DNA of 64,000 nt from Rotaria sp. Silwood1. Taxonomy: Eukaryota; Rotifera; Eurotatoria; Philodinida; Philodinidae. The notes below the pieces were generated by a model that saw only the letters and a list, made by a program, of their open reading frames with translations, had not been told where the DNA came from and made no database searches. Position 1 is the stretch's first letter. Each line of letters starts with the position of its first letter. Below, one piece after another: positions 11,601-26,235 of this stretch. Location of the stretch: positions 80,199 through 144,198 of the forward strand of contig CAJNOP010000345.1 in assembly GCA_905250075.1 (NCBI GenBank), written 5' to 3'. The translations under genes and the position numbers were made by a program.

Positions 11601-14600
11601 CAAAATGATACAACAACATCCCCAACTCCAAAATTCAAACCGGAAGTTATTCGAGGACTAGTGGTAAAGTACGGGCACATATTGGAAAAGCATTGAGTCA
11701 TCATACGTTACGACTGACGGCCAGGCATTTTCCTTCTCTAATTCTTTTAAATGATAGCAGTCAAACTCCTCGAAGATATTATGTTTTTGGCAACACTAAA
11801 CGAATTGACAAGAAACACAAAGCGATATACGCTATCAATGTCTCAAATGCGACGTTGGTCTGTGTATTACCGATTATTTCAAAGAATATCATATTTTACA
11901 AAAAGATTTAACATTTATATCCGTCAAATTTTGTTAAACTGGATCAGAAAAAAAAGTTACAAAAAAATTTTGAAAGAACAGGTTTTTCCTTCTTATGCCG
12001 ATAACCAAAGAGTTAATCGAATTTTGCATGAAAAGAAAATCAAATTAGTATTATTTATTTATTCGAACTTCTTACCGGCAAGAAGTGTACCGGTATCTTT
12101 TAAATTTGCTTGAGCTATCATTGCATTAGCATTAATCATAATATTTCGTGGAATAGCAGTACCACTCAAAGCATATTTTAAATAGAATGTTAAAATTGCT
12201 AAATATTGATCACGTATAAACCATGTTTCATTAGCTCGTGATTTTGTACGTTCAATTTCAGCACGTAGATGCATTATAAAATCAGCACCAGTTGGTTCTG
12301 ATATATAATAATCAATATTTTTATTAATATGTTCAGTTAACACAGTAAGCATTGGCCAAAAATCACTTTCATCTAAAGAATAACAACAAAAAAAAAAAAG
12401 AAGAAACTCTAATTTTTCTTTTCTTTCTCTTAGTTGTTTGTTTTTTTTTATTATTTACATTCTTCACTTGATAATGATATATCTTTTAATTTGTGATGTA
12501 TACGTGCTAATAATTCCCAATCATTACATGTATCAGGATTAACATGTTGAAATAAAAGACATATTTCATGTGGATCAAAATTATCTAAACATATATGTAA
12601 TCTTCTATTTAATCGAAGTTTTAATTTTATTTTTGAATATTTATATAAAGCACATGTCATATAAAGAGTATCATGATCAACAAGAATATTATTTTCATCA
12701 AGTTCATTATTACATCTTATTACAGCTAAATCAAATAGATCATTTAATGGACGAAAATGTCTAAAATAAAATAGAATACATTCAAACAAACAAAAAACAC
12801 TTCTTTTTTTAATAAAAAAACCTTTTAGCTGATGATAAAATTAAATAAATATCAAACCATAATATTCTATTTAAATTATAATTCCAATTTAAAATTGCAT
12901 GTGGTATCCATCGTTTCATTTGTATAGGAAACATTCCAGCTAATGTTAATAAACGAACAAATGTATCTGGACCTGCAATTGGAGCAAGTTTTTCAATATG
13001 TTCATCAATTATATTTGAAACAATTGTTAATAACTATTATCAACGAAAAAAAAAAAACGTTCGTCGAATAAATAATCAATAAAGCATACGTGCTTGTGTA
13101 TCATCAATTTGATTATTTGATAATGGTATAGCCATACCTAAGAGATGCGTTATACCAATAGTACATTTAATTGTTGTTGCTGTATGAGAAGATCCGACTT
13201 CTGATAATAATTGACGAAATCTTTCAAGTAATGGTTTGTATAATGGAAGAACTAAATATAGAAATATGAAATACAATATACTAACCAATCTTGATTAATC
13301 TATGTACTAGAGATCTGAAAATATGTCTACACGTACTTTAGATGAAGTATAATTTTATTGGTATTGTGATGCGGTTATTGTGTTTAATGACAAAGAGAGC
13401 TATGATGGGTGACATTTTTATTTGTTATCAACCGATTTCTCAATATTGAATATTATGTCCTGGTTATTTACATTACTAAAGCAATTTAAGTTCATTAATC
13501 TCTTCCAAAACTATGTTCATTTTTGTTGTAAAACTATCAAAAGAATTAGTTATGTTTATAGGAAAAGTGTTTGCTATTCATCCTAACTCTCTTTGTAAAC
13601 AAATAATAGCAGTGCCAAAATGTCAATGACTTATATTCTTGATAAAGTTCTAACATATAGAAGATAAAGTGTATTATTAAACAAAAAAAAGAAAAGCTTA
13701 TTAGCACAGCCTCTTTGAAACTAAAATTGGGAACAAATATTTCTTGTTTAGTTTCATTAACTAATAATAAATATGCAAACCGAAAAATCTCTAACATACT
13801 ATAGTTGTTTTCAAACAGTTTCTTTGTTTTTGCCTTTGAAGATTTTATCGATCGAATAAATCATGAAGGTAGTTCTGCCTTTTTTGATAATATTTTTAAA
13901 ATCTTTTCAAGTTCATATCTCCTCTTATTCGCGCCGCTATCGTACACATTCGTTATATCTATAGATGGTCATAACACATTACTATGTATCTAAATAACCT
14001 CAAAAATCTTGATATTGATTACCCGCGAAAGTTAGAACTTGATCAATTCATGCTTTTTCTATTGGTCATAAGGTCAATATACCAAATCAGTCGATCAACA
14101 GTCATCATCATTGGCATCTAGCATGTAATCGTTTGTCTGCGCAAAAACTAGAAACTACATTATTTATAACATTTTCAAAAACGTATTCAAATGATTTAAA
14201 TTTTAAGAAAGACTTTGACATATTTTAGAATCGTCTAAGTCTTGTGTTTGATACCGTTCAATGCTTTTTTTTTCTGTGTAGAAGCTTGATGGTTTTGAAA
14301 GTCTGATAATTCTTAAATCATAAAAAGAAAGATCAATGCTATTTTTAAATACATGCATTTGTCAATTTGATTATTTTTCATTCTGTTAAGTTTCGTTAAT
14401 ATATCAAGCTCGTCTAATTAGTATGACTAGAATATTACTAGATATGTACTCAAATTAGTACTATCAGAAGCATTGATACATATTTTCAGTCGAATTGTAT
14501 CATCTATTAAATATATGACAATATTTGATAAAATCAGAATAATTTATATCAATTCATTTTTTTTTTGCAAATAATATGATAAATTCTTATCAAGTCTTCT

Positions 14601-15312
14601 ACAGTAACAATATTATTAAATATTGATAATTTATTAAAATTGTTTTTTCAAATGATTCATTTTTGTCCTGATTTTTTTTTTTTAAATTTTGAAAAACAAA
14701 AAACATATTAAACAACTTACGTAAATGTCGATTAGATTTTTTAACTAATGCAATAAGAAAACGATTTAATAAATTTAAATCAAATTTTTCTATATATTCA
14801 GTTTGTACTAATGTTGTAAATAAATGTCTTAAAAATGGACTTTCACTTGATGACATACGTATATCTAATTTAACTAATGCTGACATTATATTAACATGAT
14901 CTTCAAAATTTAATTCAAGTAAACGATGTTCACATAAATGACATAGAAGATCAAATATTGGATGATTTAAAAGTTTTTTACGATAATTTTCCATATTTAT
15001 TGGATGAAAATAAGCACATGAACGTACTATATTACATGCACGAAGTAATGCTGCTGCTATATGTTGAGCTCGATGTTGAGGTAAATTAGCACGAACAAGT
15101 GGAAATAATGTTGATAAAGATGAACATGATTGGATAGATTGCATTAATGTATCATTAAGAAATATTTTTGTTTGAATAGAATCTTCTTCATCTATTTTAA
15201 ATTGATCATGAGATGTATAAGTATCAGTTAATGTACGAATATATGGTTTTATTGTCCATATATTTTGTTTTAGATAATAAAGAAATAATGGACGATAATA
15301 AATTAAATGCAT
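8638..15312 (-). CDS. FASTKD-family mitochondrial RNA-binding protein with C-terminal RAP domain
   Basis: Nine exons: 15312-14721, 13251-13090, 12972-12822, 12760-12459, 12372-12076, 10692-9973, 9276-8976, 8911-8797, 8724-8638, about 908 residues. The long N-terminal part is helical and Leu-rich, as in FASTK proteins. The last three exons form a RAP domain (HYCHDTTHYVGSVEISFRHL, then KKLGYRLVI and LPYYELL). FASTKD proteins act in mitochondria on processing, stability and translation of mitochondrial RNA. Three introns are unusually long: 1.47 kb, 1.38 kb and 0.7 kb; the second is explained by a decayed piggyBac insertion (see 11005-12012). One junction is odd. After exon 2 the acceptor at 13033 gives the most coding-looking sequence (LLTIVSNIIDEHIEKLAP) but is out of frame by one base, while the acceptor at 12972 keeps frame. 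Either the internal acceptor is used, or there is a one-base lesion. Family call is firm; which paralogue is not determined. Confidence 0.85.
11005..12012 (+). mobile_element. Decayed piggyBac-type DNA transposon in a FASTKD intron
   Basis: A segment of about 1 kb is bounded by TTAA on both sides (11001-11004 and 12013-12016), the target site of piggyBac elements. Its ends form imperfect terminal inverted repeats: TCCTTTAGTTACCG on the left and, read inward from the right, CTCTTTGGTTATCG; the differences are transitions. Just inside the left end is a perfect 16-bp palindrome, gacgcatatatgcgtc (11021-11036). Remains of the transposase C-terminus lie at 11630-11911. The element sits antisense to the host gene inside the 1.38-kb intron and accounts for most of its length. 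Family assignment rests on TTAA, TIRs and the C-terminal motif together. Confidence 0.8.
11630..11911 (+). pseudogene. PiggyBac transposase C-terminal remnant
   Basis: Two pieces in different frames match the end of PGBD-like piggyBac transposases: FKPEVIRGLVVKYG (from about 11633), then LRLTARHFPSLI followed by RRYYVF and a stretch ending LVCVLP. In intact relatives this tail is a Cys-rich zinc-binding domain (CxxC, then YxCxxC, then LCVxPC). Most of those cysteines are replaced here and there is a frameshift between the pieces, so it cannot encode a working enzyme. The catalytic DDE core was not found; the roughly 0.6 kb to the left is too short to hold it. Confidence 0.72.
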
Positions 15313-16072
15313 AAATTATAATATATATTTTTGTTGTTAATGAATATAATTCTAAAAAATATTTATTAAAATATTATCAAAATATTTTTTCATTATGAAT
15401 TATTATTATTCTAAATTCTTTACTTCTTAAATTGAAATAGAATATTTATATCTTCAGAATATCCATATTATGGATAAATTGATCAAATATATTTGCGTTT
15501 GTAACGGATGTTTTATCACTTCAGTGATTTTTGAGAAGAGAAAGACTTGATGAAAATTCTCTTAGATATCTGAGTTCGATCAATCATTATGTCCAGCAGA
15601 AAAAAAAACAAACTTGAAATTGAATTTCAGACACCAAAAAAAAACCTAGAGATTTGCTTTTCTAGAAACATCGTAGTGATCATTTTATATATTATTATCA
15701 TCTCGTATTTTATAAAACTTTCGAATCGTATTAATATTAGTAGTAGCAATAATCATCATCACGATCTATTACACACGACATGTGAGATTCAGTAATGGAA
15801 AAACACTTTTCTTTTTTTTTTTTGAATATTTTATCATAATACAGATGCCACAGGCTGTATGAATAAATAAAAAAACTTATACATCCTTTCTATTTCTTTT
15901 ACTTTTCTATGTATTCCGTTGGCTACGGACGAACGATTTACATGTCATACCAATAAATGATTATATTCAATGTTATGTATTTTTATTACCATGACTATAC
16001 TTGTTTTTCATTCATGACTATTACTATCAAGCAATTAGAAAACTGCGAATAACTTTATCCTAGAAAAAAAAA
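15313..16072. other. Divergent intergenic region
   Basis: Spacer between the start of the minus-strand FASTKD-like gene and the start of the plus-strand Asn/Gln-rich gene, so it should hold both promoters. A 68-residue open frame at 15589-15795 is low-complexity and not convincing. The tract cctag|a10 just before the ATG at 16073 would fit a trans-splice acceptor. Confidence 0.45.
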
Positions 16073-17457
16073 ATGAGTGGACTCTTTCAACGTGTAAAAA
16101 ATGCATTCAAAAGAAATCCTTCGTAAGTGATACATAAAAAACTGTTTTACTTTTGGAATATAATTTTTAGTTCTGAAAATATACCAACTAATTCAACTAT
16201 AGATTTTGATAATGAAGAAATAGATGATACTAATACAAGACAACCTTATCGTCAAGTAAGAGAATTTCAATTGTATTTATTAATTAATATAATTTTTCAA
16301 GAATGAAGATCTAGATGATATGAACGATGAAATGGAAAATGTCACATATAATAATCGATCACAACTAACAAATCTTCGACAACAAGTAAAATTTGTTTTT
16401 TTTTTTGATTAGTAAATTATCTTTACATCATTTTTTATTTTCTAAGCAAAGAGAAACAATACCATCAGATGAAAATTCTCAACCATCTTTATTGAATACT
16501 CGTAATACTAATTTGAGAAAAAAACCAAATGATTTTCAATCTGGTCAATCACATACTAATGTCATGAATAGAAATGTAAATTCTTCAGTAAATAACAATG
16601 TTGTTCCAATAACAAATTCTACTATACAAGAACGTTTACCATTTCAATCTCAAAATCAAGATCTTTCTTCTCGTCCATCACAACAACAAACTATGCCACA
16701 AGCACCAATTAATAATCTTTCACCAGGACAAAATCATCAACAATCATCAATACCTTCAACAAATCAAATTCTTCAATCTTCATTACGTAATAATTTTTTA
16801 TCTGCTATGAATCGAAATCGACGACCATTTCAAATCAATCGTAATTCAACATTGATTGGTTTTCCTCGAGATTTAAATACACGTTTACATAATTCATCAT
16901 ATAGTTTTAATAGACCTTTCTTTTCTAATCAATTAAATCGATCTTTTTTCAAAAATCGTTTATTACCATTTCAAGCCGATAGACAAATTTCTAATTATAA
17001 ATTTGATTATCCAATTGAAAATGTTTTTATCGATAAAAATATTCCTTCATCAATAGCAATTAAAATAAATGAAGCTGTCGAATATGATCGTTTTGGTAAT
17101 ATGTATCATAATCATCATTATGCATATGAACCAACAATTCAACATATGAATTTTGATAATAATCAACAAATTGATCGTCATATTATTGGAAATTCTCATC
17201 CTAAAGGTATAAGATATATACGAGAAATTCACAATGATTCTTCTTTCAATAGAAGAAATTACAATTGTTATCCACAAGAAATAGATGATGAAATTTTTCA
17301 AAAACAAAATTATAATAATCTACAATTAATGATTGATTGTATACCTGAAATTAATTATCAAACAATATCATCTCAAGATAATTTTAACTATTATCCAATG
17401 CCTATAAAACATTATATAGCATGTGCTCTACCTTATGATCCAATGCGAATAGAATAA
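16073..17457 (+). CDS. Asn/Gln/Ser-rich protein of unknown function, four exons
   Basis: Exons 16073-16122, 16171-16255, 16302-16385 and 16447-17457 splice in phase into 409 residues. The N-terminus is short and basic (MSGLFQRVKNAFKRNPS), followed by an acidic segment (DFDNEEIDDTN, then DLDDMNDEMENVT), a long Asn/Gln/Ser-rich disordered stretch, then an Arg/Phe/Asn-rich region and a Tyr/His-rich C-terminal third ending ALPYDPMRIE. No known domain, signal peptide or membrane segment is visible. Introns are 46-61 bases. AATAAA lies near 17503, close to the tail-to-tail MsrB gene. The composition suggests an intrinsically disordered, possibly condensate-forming protein, but that is inference. 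Confidence 0.75.
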
Positions 17458-17536
17458 AACATAAGAGAGAAAAAAAACACTAGAGAGATTCATTTATTTT
17501 AATAAAATAAATTAGTATATAACTAAAAAAAAAAAA

Positions 17537-18177
17537 TTATTGTGGGATAAAATTTAATGCTACACCATTTATACAATAACGAAGACCAGTTGGCATAGGT
17601 CCATCATTAAAAACATGACCAAAATGTGCATTACACTTTGAAGAAAAAAAAAAAAAAAACAAAGAAAATGTTTTTGTTTTTGTAATATTTTGGTTTTCAT
17701 ATACCTTTGCACAATGAACTTCAGTTCGAGGATACATTAAACTATAATCTTGTTTTGTACCAAGATTAGCTGATTGATATGGAGAATAAAAACTAGGCCA
17801 ACCAGTACCACTATCGAATTTATGTTCTGAACTAAATATTCAAAAAACAAAAAAAAGAAATGAGTAAGAAAATTTATTATTTATTTTAACAACCTGAATA
17901 CTGGTGTATTGCATACAACACAAGTATATAAACCACGTTGTTTATTATTATTCAATGGACTAGAATAAGGTGGTTCTGTATCATGATGTTGAGTGACTTT
18001 TAAAGCCATTGGAGAAAGATGATTCAAATTCATATTATCTTTTGATAATGAATTAGAATCTAGAATAAATTTATTCAGTTAAATAATATTATTTTCAAAT
18101 ATGTAAAAATTACTTGCTTCTGATATTGATGATGATGATGAATCTTTTCGAAAAATATTTGCAAAAAACCTCGACAT
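17537..18177 (-). CDS. msrB: Peptide-methionine (R)-S-oxide reductase, MsrB
   Basis: Four exons (18177-18114, 18059-17894, 17831-17705, 17635-17537) give 151 residues, a normal MsrB length. The enzyme reduces the R-epimer of methionine sulfoxide in proteins. Both zinc-binding CxxC pairs are present (CVVC, and CAKC split by the last intron), as are the signature [11 protein letters not shown] and the C-terminal [18 protein letters not shown]. The catalytic residue in RYCIN is Cys, not selenocysteine, and no SECIS requirement arises. The N-terminal leader [17 protein letters not shown] is basic then Ser-rich and could direct the protein to mitochondria (inference). It is tail-to-tail with the Asn/Gln-rich gene and head-to-head with RBBP5. 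Very firm. Confidence 0.96.
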
Positions 18178-18967
18178 ATTATATATATATATTAATTATT
18201 GCTTGGTCATGATAAGAAAGCACATTTCTTTTTGATGATATCAAAATTGTAATTATTCTATACTCTAAAAATAACCAATATGTATTATATAATAAAAGAT
18301 TTCTATCATAATCATAACTTGTTTTCTTTTTTCAATGAAAACGCCATCTGTATGTATTTATTGAGTGATAGAATTTTCATTCGTTTATGAAAATAAACGA
18401 ATCACATATGAAAGTCTGTCTGTCTCTACTTGTCGGTCGTGAAGAATTCAAATTAAAAAAAAATGTTCAAAAAAGTTCTTTATATAGTTCAAGTTTTTGT
18501 TTAATATGGGTTAGTTTATTGATTTTATATTGGAATAAAAGTGATTTATATTCATTTTTTTAGTATCGGATTAGAAAATAAACTAACAAATAAAATTAAA
18601 AAAAACGTCAAGATAAAGTCTTTATCGAATTAAATTTATTATCAAATTGTGGTGTTTTACTTTTGTTATTGAAGTTTTTATACAATTAAAAGCAAAACAA
18701 AATTCATTTAATATACGTTTTTAATAGTCATAATAATTATGAATTTCTTTTTTTTATTAATTTAAGATATAAAAGTTAACTTGAAAATTTATTTTATAAA
18801 TAAATAATGAATGTATTGAAGATCATCTTATTAGATATATATTCACATAGATATGAATATATTTAATTTATACATACATAAAAAAAAAAAAAATATTTTC
18901 ATAATAAAAATTTATTCGTTTTTTTTTATGTTAATTTCGAATAAAAAAATTTCTTCTAGATGTCAAA
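18178..18967. promoter_or_regulatory. Shared divergent promoter region, MsrB and RBBP5
   Basis: About 790 bases of AT-rich DNA lie between two genes that point away from each other, so both promoters must be in it. Only TA runs and poly-A/T tracts are visible (for example near 18181 and 18881). The RBBP5 side ends in ttcttctag, seven bases before its ATG, which resembles a splice acceptor and could receive a spliced leader. No individual promoter element can be assigned. Confidence 0.4.
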
Positions 18968-21114
18968 ATGAATATTGAATTACTTTCAACATTTCAACAA
19001 AATTATCCAGAAGAATTTGATGGCACACTCGATTGTGCATCGATGGCTGTTTGTTGTGCTTTTAATAAAATTGGTAATTATTTATTTTTGAAATGAAAAT
19101 AAAAAATTTTCTTTTCTTTTTTTTTTTACAAAATAAAGGTTCAATGTTAGCTGTCGGTTGTTCTGATGGTCGTCTTGTTATATGGGATTTTTTAACACGT
19201 GGTATAGCAAAAATAATATGTGCAGATTGGTCACCTATATATTCAATATCATGGTCAAAAAAATCCGATTTAATAGCAACATCATCAACAGATAATACTG
19301 TATGTATTTGGTATACAACAACAGGTCGTTGTCATATACGTATATCATGTATACAATCACCAATACTTAAAATTCAATTTCATCCACGTAATTCATTTTA
19401 TTTACTTATATGTCCAATGAAACATCCACCTGTATTAATTGATAATAATGGTAAACATACAATAGTTACAATTGATGATGAATCAAATGATATTATATCA
19501 ACATTTGATAGAAAAGGTGAACATATTATATTAGGTAATAATCGTGGTTTAATTATTATTAAAAAATTTCCGGATTTAAAAACAATTTCATCATTTCGAA
19601 TTACAACTGGTACTAATGCAAATACAGTTTTAAGACATATTGAAATACCTCGTCGTGGTAAGATTATATATATATATTTATTTATTGATTATTATTTGAA
19701 TGGATTAAATTTATTATGGAATGTCTATACAGATAGTCTTTAATATTTGGTTATTTCAAGAAGAGAGCCGTTATTTTACCTAAAACATTTCGAATATTGA
19801 AATTTATTCTTAGAGAAAATTTCAAGTTATAAATATTTTGTTCATATTCTTAGACAAGAAGTTTATCTGTGAATCTTTAGTCAGAATATTTTGCAGGTAC
19901 AAAAGACATTTTGAATATTTTCGTATAAAAGTTCTCTAAGAGAGAGAGTGAAAAACCTTAGTAGCTATATATTATACATGATCTTTGTTTTCTTTTTTTT
20001 TTACTTAGGTCAATATTGTCTTATTAATACAAGTGATCGAATAATTCGAATTTATAATTATACTGAAATGTTATCATGTGGTATTATTCGTGATCTTGAA
20101 CCAAAACAAAAACTTCAAGATTTAGTTAATAAATCATTATGGAGAAAATGTTGTTGGTCAGGTGATGGTGAATATATATGTGGTGCATCATCTCGTCAAC
20201 ATTCATTATATATATGGGAAACAATATCGGGTAATTTAGTTAAAATTTTACATGGTACTAAAGGTGAAACATTATCTGATGTATGTTGGCATCCTGTACG
20301 TCCAATAATAGCAAGTATATCAAGTGGTGTTGTATCAATATGGTCATATTCTCAAGTTGAAAATTGGTCAGCATTTGCACCAGATTTTCGTGAACTTGAA
20401 GAAAATGTTGAATATCATGAACGTGAATCAGAATTTGATATTAAAGATGAAGATCATAGTTTAGATAATTCAGATTATATATATTCACCTAATAAACGAC
20501 AACGTTTTGATATTAATGGTAATATTAAAAAATTTAATAATGATGATATTGAAATAGATGTTGTTACTGAACAACGTATTGAAGCATTAGTATCAAGTGA
20601 TGATGATGATATTAATGATCAACTTGTTTATTTACCATCAGCACCTGATATTGAAGATCCAGATATTGATATAACATTATCAATAACAAAAAATCAAATA
20701 TTAACACAAAATTTTATTGAAACTGATCAAAAATATGAAATACAATTACAAATACCACCTATTTATGATACACATCCATATTATGGTGGAACAAAACAAA
20801 CACGATCAATAGGAAATATACCATTAAATAATCATGATATTAAAAAACATGGTAGACATCGTCGTAAAGGATATTATAATAATAATAATGATCAACAAAA
20901 TATTTTATTACCAAAATCAATTGATACAACTGTAGTTACAATTACAAATAATTCAAAACGATTTATATCAACGAATGGTAATTCAACAATAGTAACACAA
21001 ACATCTGAAAATAAAGGACAACGAGGACGTTCAGCACGTCTCGAAGGAAAAAAAACAACTACTAGTCAACATAGATCATCAACAGATAATGATATAGATT
21101 TTGTACCACATTAG
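18968..21114 (+). CDS. RBBP5: RBBP5 homologue, WD-repeat subunit of COMPASS/MLL H3K4 methyltransferase
   Basis: Three exons (18968-19073, 19139-19657, 20009-21114) give 576 residues; human RBBP5 has 538. It serves in the nuclear WRAD core that stimulates MLL/SET1 methylation of histone H3 Lys4. The match is close along the whole propeller: MNIELLSTFQQNYPEE at the start, LAVGCSDGRLVIWDFLTRGI, then GDGEYICGASSRQHSLYIWE and WHPVRPIIASISSGVVSIW. The acidic hinge that binds ASH2L is conserved (ENVEYHERESEFDI, then DED). The C-terminal tail is lineage-specific and basic (HGRHRRKGYY, RGRSARLEGKK) and ends DFVPH. Intron 1 is 65 bases, intron 2 is 351. AATAAA occurs near 21355. Very firm. Confidence 0.97.
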
Positions 21115-22472
21115 AATATTATTATTATTATTTTTTTTTTTTCGATAATAGAATCTCTTATGTATGAATCCTTTTTTTTTTGTATAGATTATTTTCTTTT
21201 TTGTTTACTGGGACGTAAAGAAATGATTTTTTTTTTCGTCAGTAAAAGATTATCTATGACTTGAGAAAAAAAAAAACAAAAATTTTGTTAGAATTGTAAA
21301 ATAGAATGTTAAAAAATGTGTTTATATAAATGTATTCATTGATCATGATCTTTAATAAAAAAAAAGAATCCCTAAAACGCACACGTAATTTCATTGCATC
21401 AAAAAATTTCTTAAAAAATTTTGTTAAATCTACATCAAAATAAATTTTTCATTTCTTTATTAAATACAAGAAAAAAAAACAAGAAACATCGTCTAAAAAA
21501 TAATACGCTTTGATTTCCTAAGTTGACACTAATGAAGGAATCATCTGAAGAAATTCATTACTTTTAAACTCATATTTTGCATATCTAGAGAAAGGTTCTA
21601 GATGAGAATAATTTCAAAGATATTCAGTATTATCAATGAAGTTATGATAGTTTTACTAAATTCTTATCATAGAATGAACTATTAACAAAAAAAAACCGAA
21701 TAATGAGTTTTTATCTTGAAATCTTATTTGTAAGTCTCATTATCTTAAAAGTTTTAATCAATATTATGGTTTTCTTCTCAAAATATTCTATATTTTAACT
21801 GAAGCTTTGCATTGAATTGCAAAACTCGACTCTATCATACATACAGTATTTTATCCAGAGGGATGCCCGGGGGGGGGCGCCCCCCTCCCCCCCGAAAATC
21901 GAGTTCGCCCTCCCGAGACTTGTGATAATCGTGCTACGAATACATGGCTTGCCCCCCCGAACATAGTTTTTCGCCTCCTCGGAAATTCAAATCGCCCCTC
22001 CGGAGAAAAAATCCTGGATAAAACACTGCATACATAGTCGGAGTCACTTCAATAAAATAGCTCAACGCTTTTACTTCTACATAAACTTAAGTGCGCAGGA
22101 TTATACTTTCAATCAAAGAAGAACAAACTGATTATTGTTAATTTTTTTCTAGCATAGAAATTCGTTTGTTCTTCCGTCAGTTTCAACAAAAAAGTCATAT
22201 ATTTTGATTGCCATCCCATGATAAAAATCTAACAAATCTATGAAAACTCATCGAGAACGCTTATATTCTTGAATATCTTTCGAGTTGTTTGAGTCCAAAT
22301 ATATTTTGTATAAACAATAAATATAAACTCAAAAAACAATGAATCATTTATATTATTTTTCAATTTTTCCAAAATTTTATTAAATGTTTAAATATTTCTA
22401 AATAAAAGCATTTCTCTACAGCATATTTATCAAATTATAGTAAAGAAAATAATTGTTCAAAATAGAGATTAT
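21115..22472. other. Convergent intergenic region with one MITE
   Basis: Spacer between the 3' ends of RBBP5 (plus) and cysteine dioxygenase (minus). It has T-rich 3' flank sequence, the probable AATAAA of RBBP5 near 21355, and a 185-base GC-rich MITE at 21844-22028. No coding sequence was recognised. Confidence 0.5.
21844..22028. mobile_element. Non-autonomous hAT-type MITE, 185 bp
   Basis: The left end is CAGTATTTTATCCAG and the right end, read inward, is CAGTGTTTTATCCAG: 15-base terminal repeats with one mismatch. Both sides are flanked by the same eight bases, CATACATA (21836-21843 and 22029-22036), a perfect target duplication of hAT size. The interior is strikingly GC-rich in an AT-rich background, with runs of g and c and several short blocks of the type cgcccccctc. 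No coding capacity. The intact duplication indicates a fairly recent insertion. Confidence 0.9.
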
Positions 22473-23114
22473 TCATTTCTTGTTAATTTGTCCATGAATT
22501 GAATGAAATGTCATTTTTATTTCATTCATACGACTTGTACATTCATCAAATGTATGACAATAATCAAATGGTGGTACATAAAGATGTAATGTAATAGCTC
22601 TTTCTGTATGACTTGGATTTTCAATACGATGTAAACCAATTGAATCATTAATATAAGCAACTTGTCCTTCAATTAATTCAGTACGATTAATTATATGCAT
22701 TGATTCTTCTTTATCATTTGTTGGCCAAGTATATCGTGTTTCAATTAATTTTCCTTGTAAACATTTTAAAAAACAATGTGAATTTGTATGATCATGTATT
22801 GATGAACCTTGTCCTTCAGCCCAACATAAAATCATTAAATTAAATTTTCCATTTCCAATATCAACTAAATTTCTTGTATAATAATTTGATTGAAATTTAA
22901 TAAATGGTAACAATTCAATCATTGTACCTTTATAATTATTCATAAGTGTATAAACATAATCAATATTAATTTCATTTGTTAAAAATGCTTCATAAAGTAA
23001 TTCAATTAATTTATTTAAAGAATTTGGTTGAATTGATAAATAAGATATATCATTATTGAAATATTTCTTATGTATTAATTGAATTTCATTTGATTCATTC
23101 AATGTTTCTGTCAT
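22473..23114 (-). CDS. CDO1: Cysteine dioxygenase
   Basis: Single-exon gene of 213 residues, a normal CDO length. CDO is a cytosolic non-haem iron enzyme that oxidises L-cysteine to cysteine sulfinic acid, the first step of taurine synthesis and sulfur disposal. The cupin iron ligands are visible: His107 and His109 in SSIHDHT and His162 in GLHRIEN. Cys114 and Tyr179, the positions of the Cys-Tyr cofactor known in mammals, are both present (SHCFLK; LHLYVPPFD). Long stretches are near-identical to animal CDO1, such as GKFNLMILCW and AYINDSIGLHR. The start Met sits 15 residues ahead of the conserved HKKYF segment. Lack of introns stands out beside its intron-bearing neighbours. Very firm. Confidence 0.96.
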   Translation of the reverse strand: MTETLNESNEIQLIHKKYFNNDISYLSIQPNSLNKLIELLYEAFLTNEINIDYVYTLMNNYKGTMIELLPFIKFQSNYYTRNLVDIGNGKFNLMILCWAEGQGSSIHDHTNSHCFLKCLQGKLIETRYTWPTNDKEESMHIINRTELIEGQVAYINDSIGLHRIENPSHTERAITLHLYVPPFDYCHTFDECTSRMNEIKMTFHSIHGQINKK

Positions 23115-23669
23115 TGTTATTGAATAAGATTAAGATTATTTGAAAGATTTTATGTTTATATCGGATACATATACTATATATATATATCCGTATGTCAAAA
23201 ACTAAATTCATAATCTTTAATCAATATGAAAACGAAAAAATTTTGATCTTATTTATATGTCAGATATAAAATATTGTAACCAACCGGAAGTAACAAAAAC
23301 AAAAGTTCAAGGATATGATATTAAAAACAAATGAATTTGACTTATTTAACTTACTATAGCAAAACATATTATTATTTTTCTTTTTTGTATCAAAAATGAA
23401 AACATTAAATATGATTTTAAGATAAAATATTCAGTTATTTCTTTTCTATTTTAATTATTGTTCAAAATTCTAATGTAGAATATCGTATTGTTTTTATTTT
23501 TCATTTCCTTTTGATCAATATTGAAAGTCTTATACTCCAGATGTCCTTCCATACATATCGGTTGATCCCTTTATTCGTTGTTATTTTCTTCCAACCATTC
23601 TTAATTAAACTGTCTTTCTTGACAACCGATATTTTAACAACACAAACAGATATTAATTCTACTTTACAA
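23115..23669. promoter_or_regulatory. Divergent region between CDO1 and katanin p60
   Basis: About 555 AT-rich bases between head-to-head genes, so it should carry both promoters. A TA-rich run (tactatatatatata) is near 23170. An open frame from 23511 runs in frame into the katanin exon with a hydrophobic stretch (FVVIFFQPFLI), but katanin homologues begin close to the Met at 23670, so I treat the upstream frame as untranslated. No defined site could be assigned. Confidence 0.4.

Positions 23670-26235
<2,566 letters not shown>

Noticed and set aside
23511-23669. N-terminal extension of katanin with a hydrophobic leader
   Set aside because: Known katanin p60 proteins start directly before the MIT domain; a signal-like leader makes no sense for a cytosolic severing enzyme.
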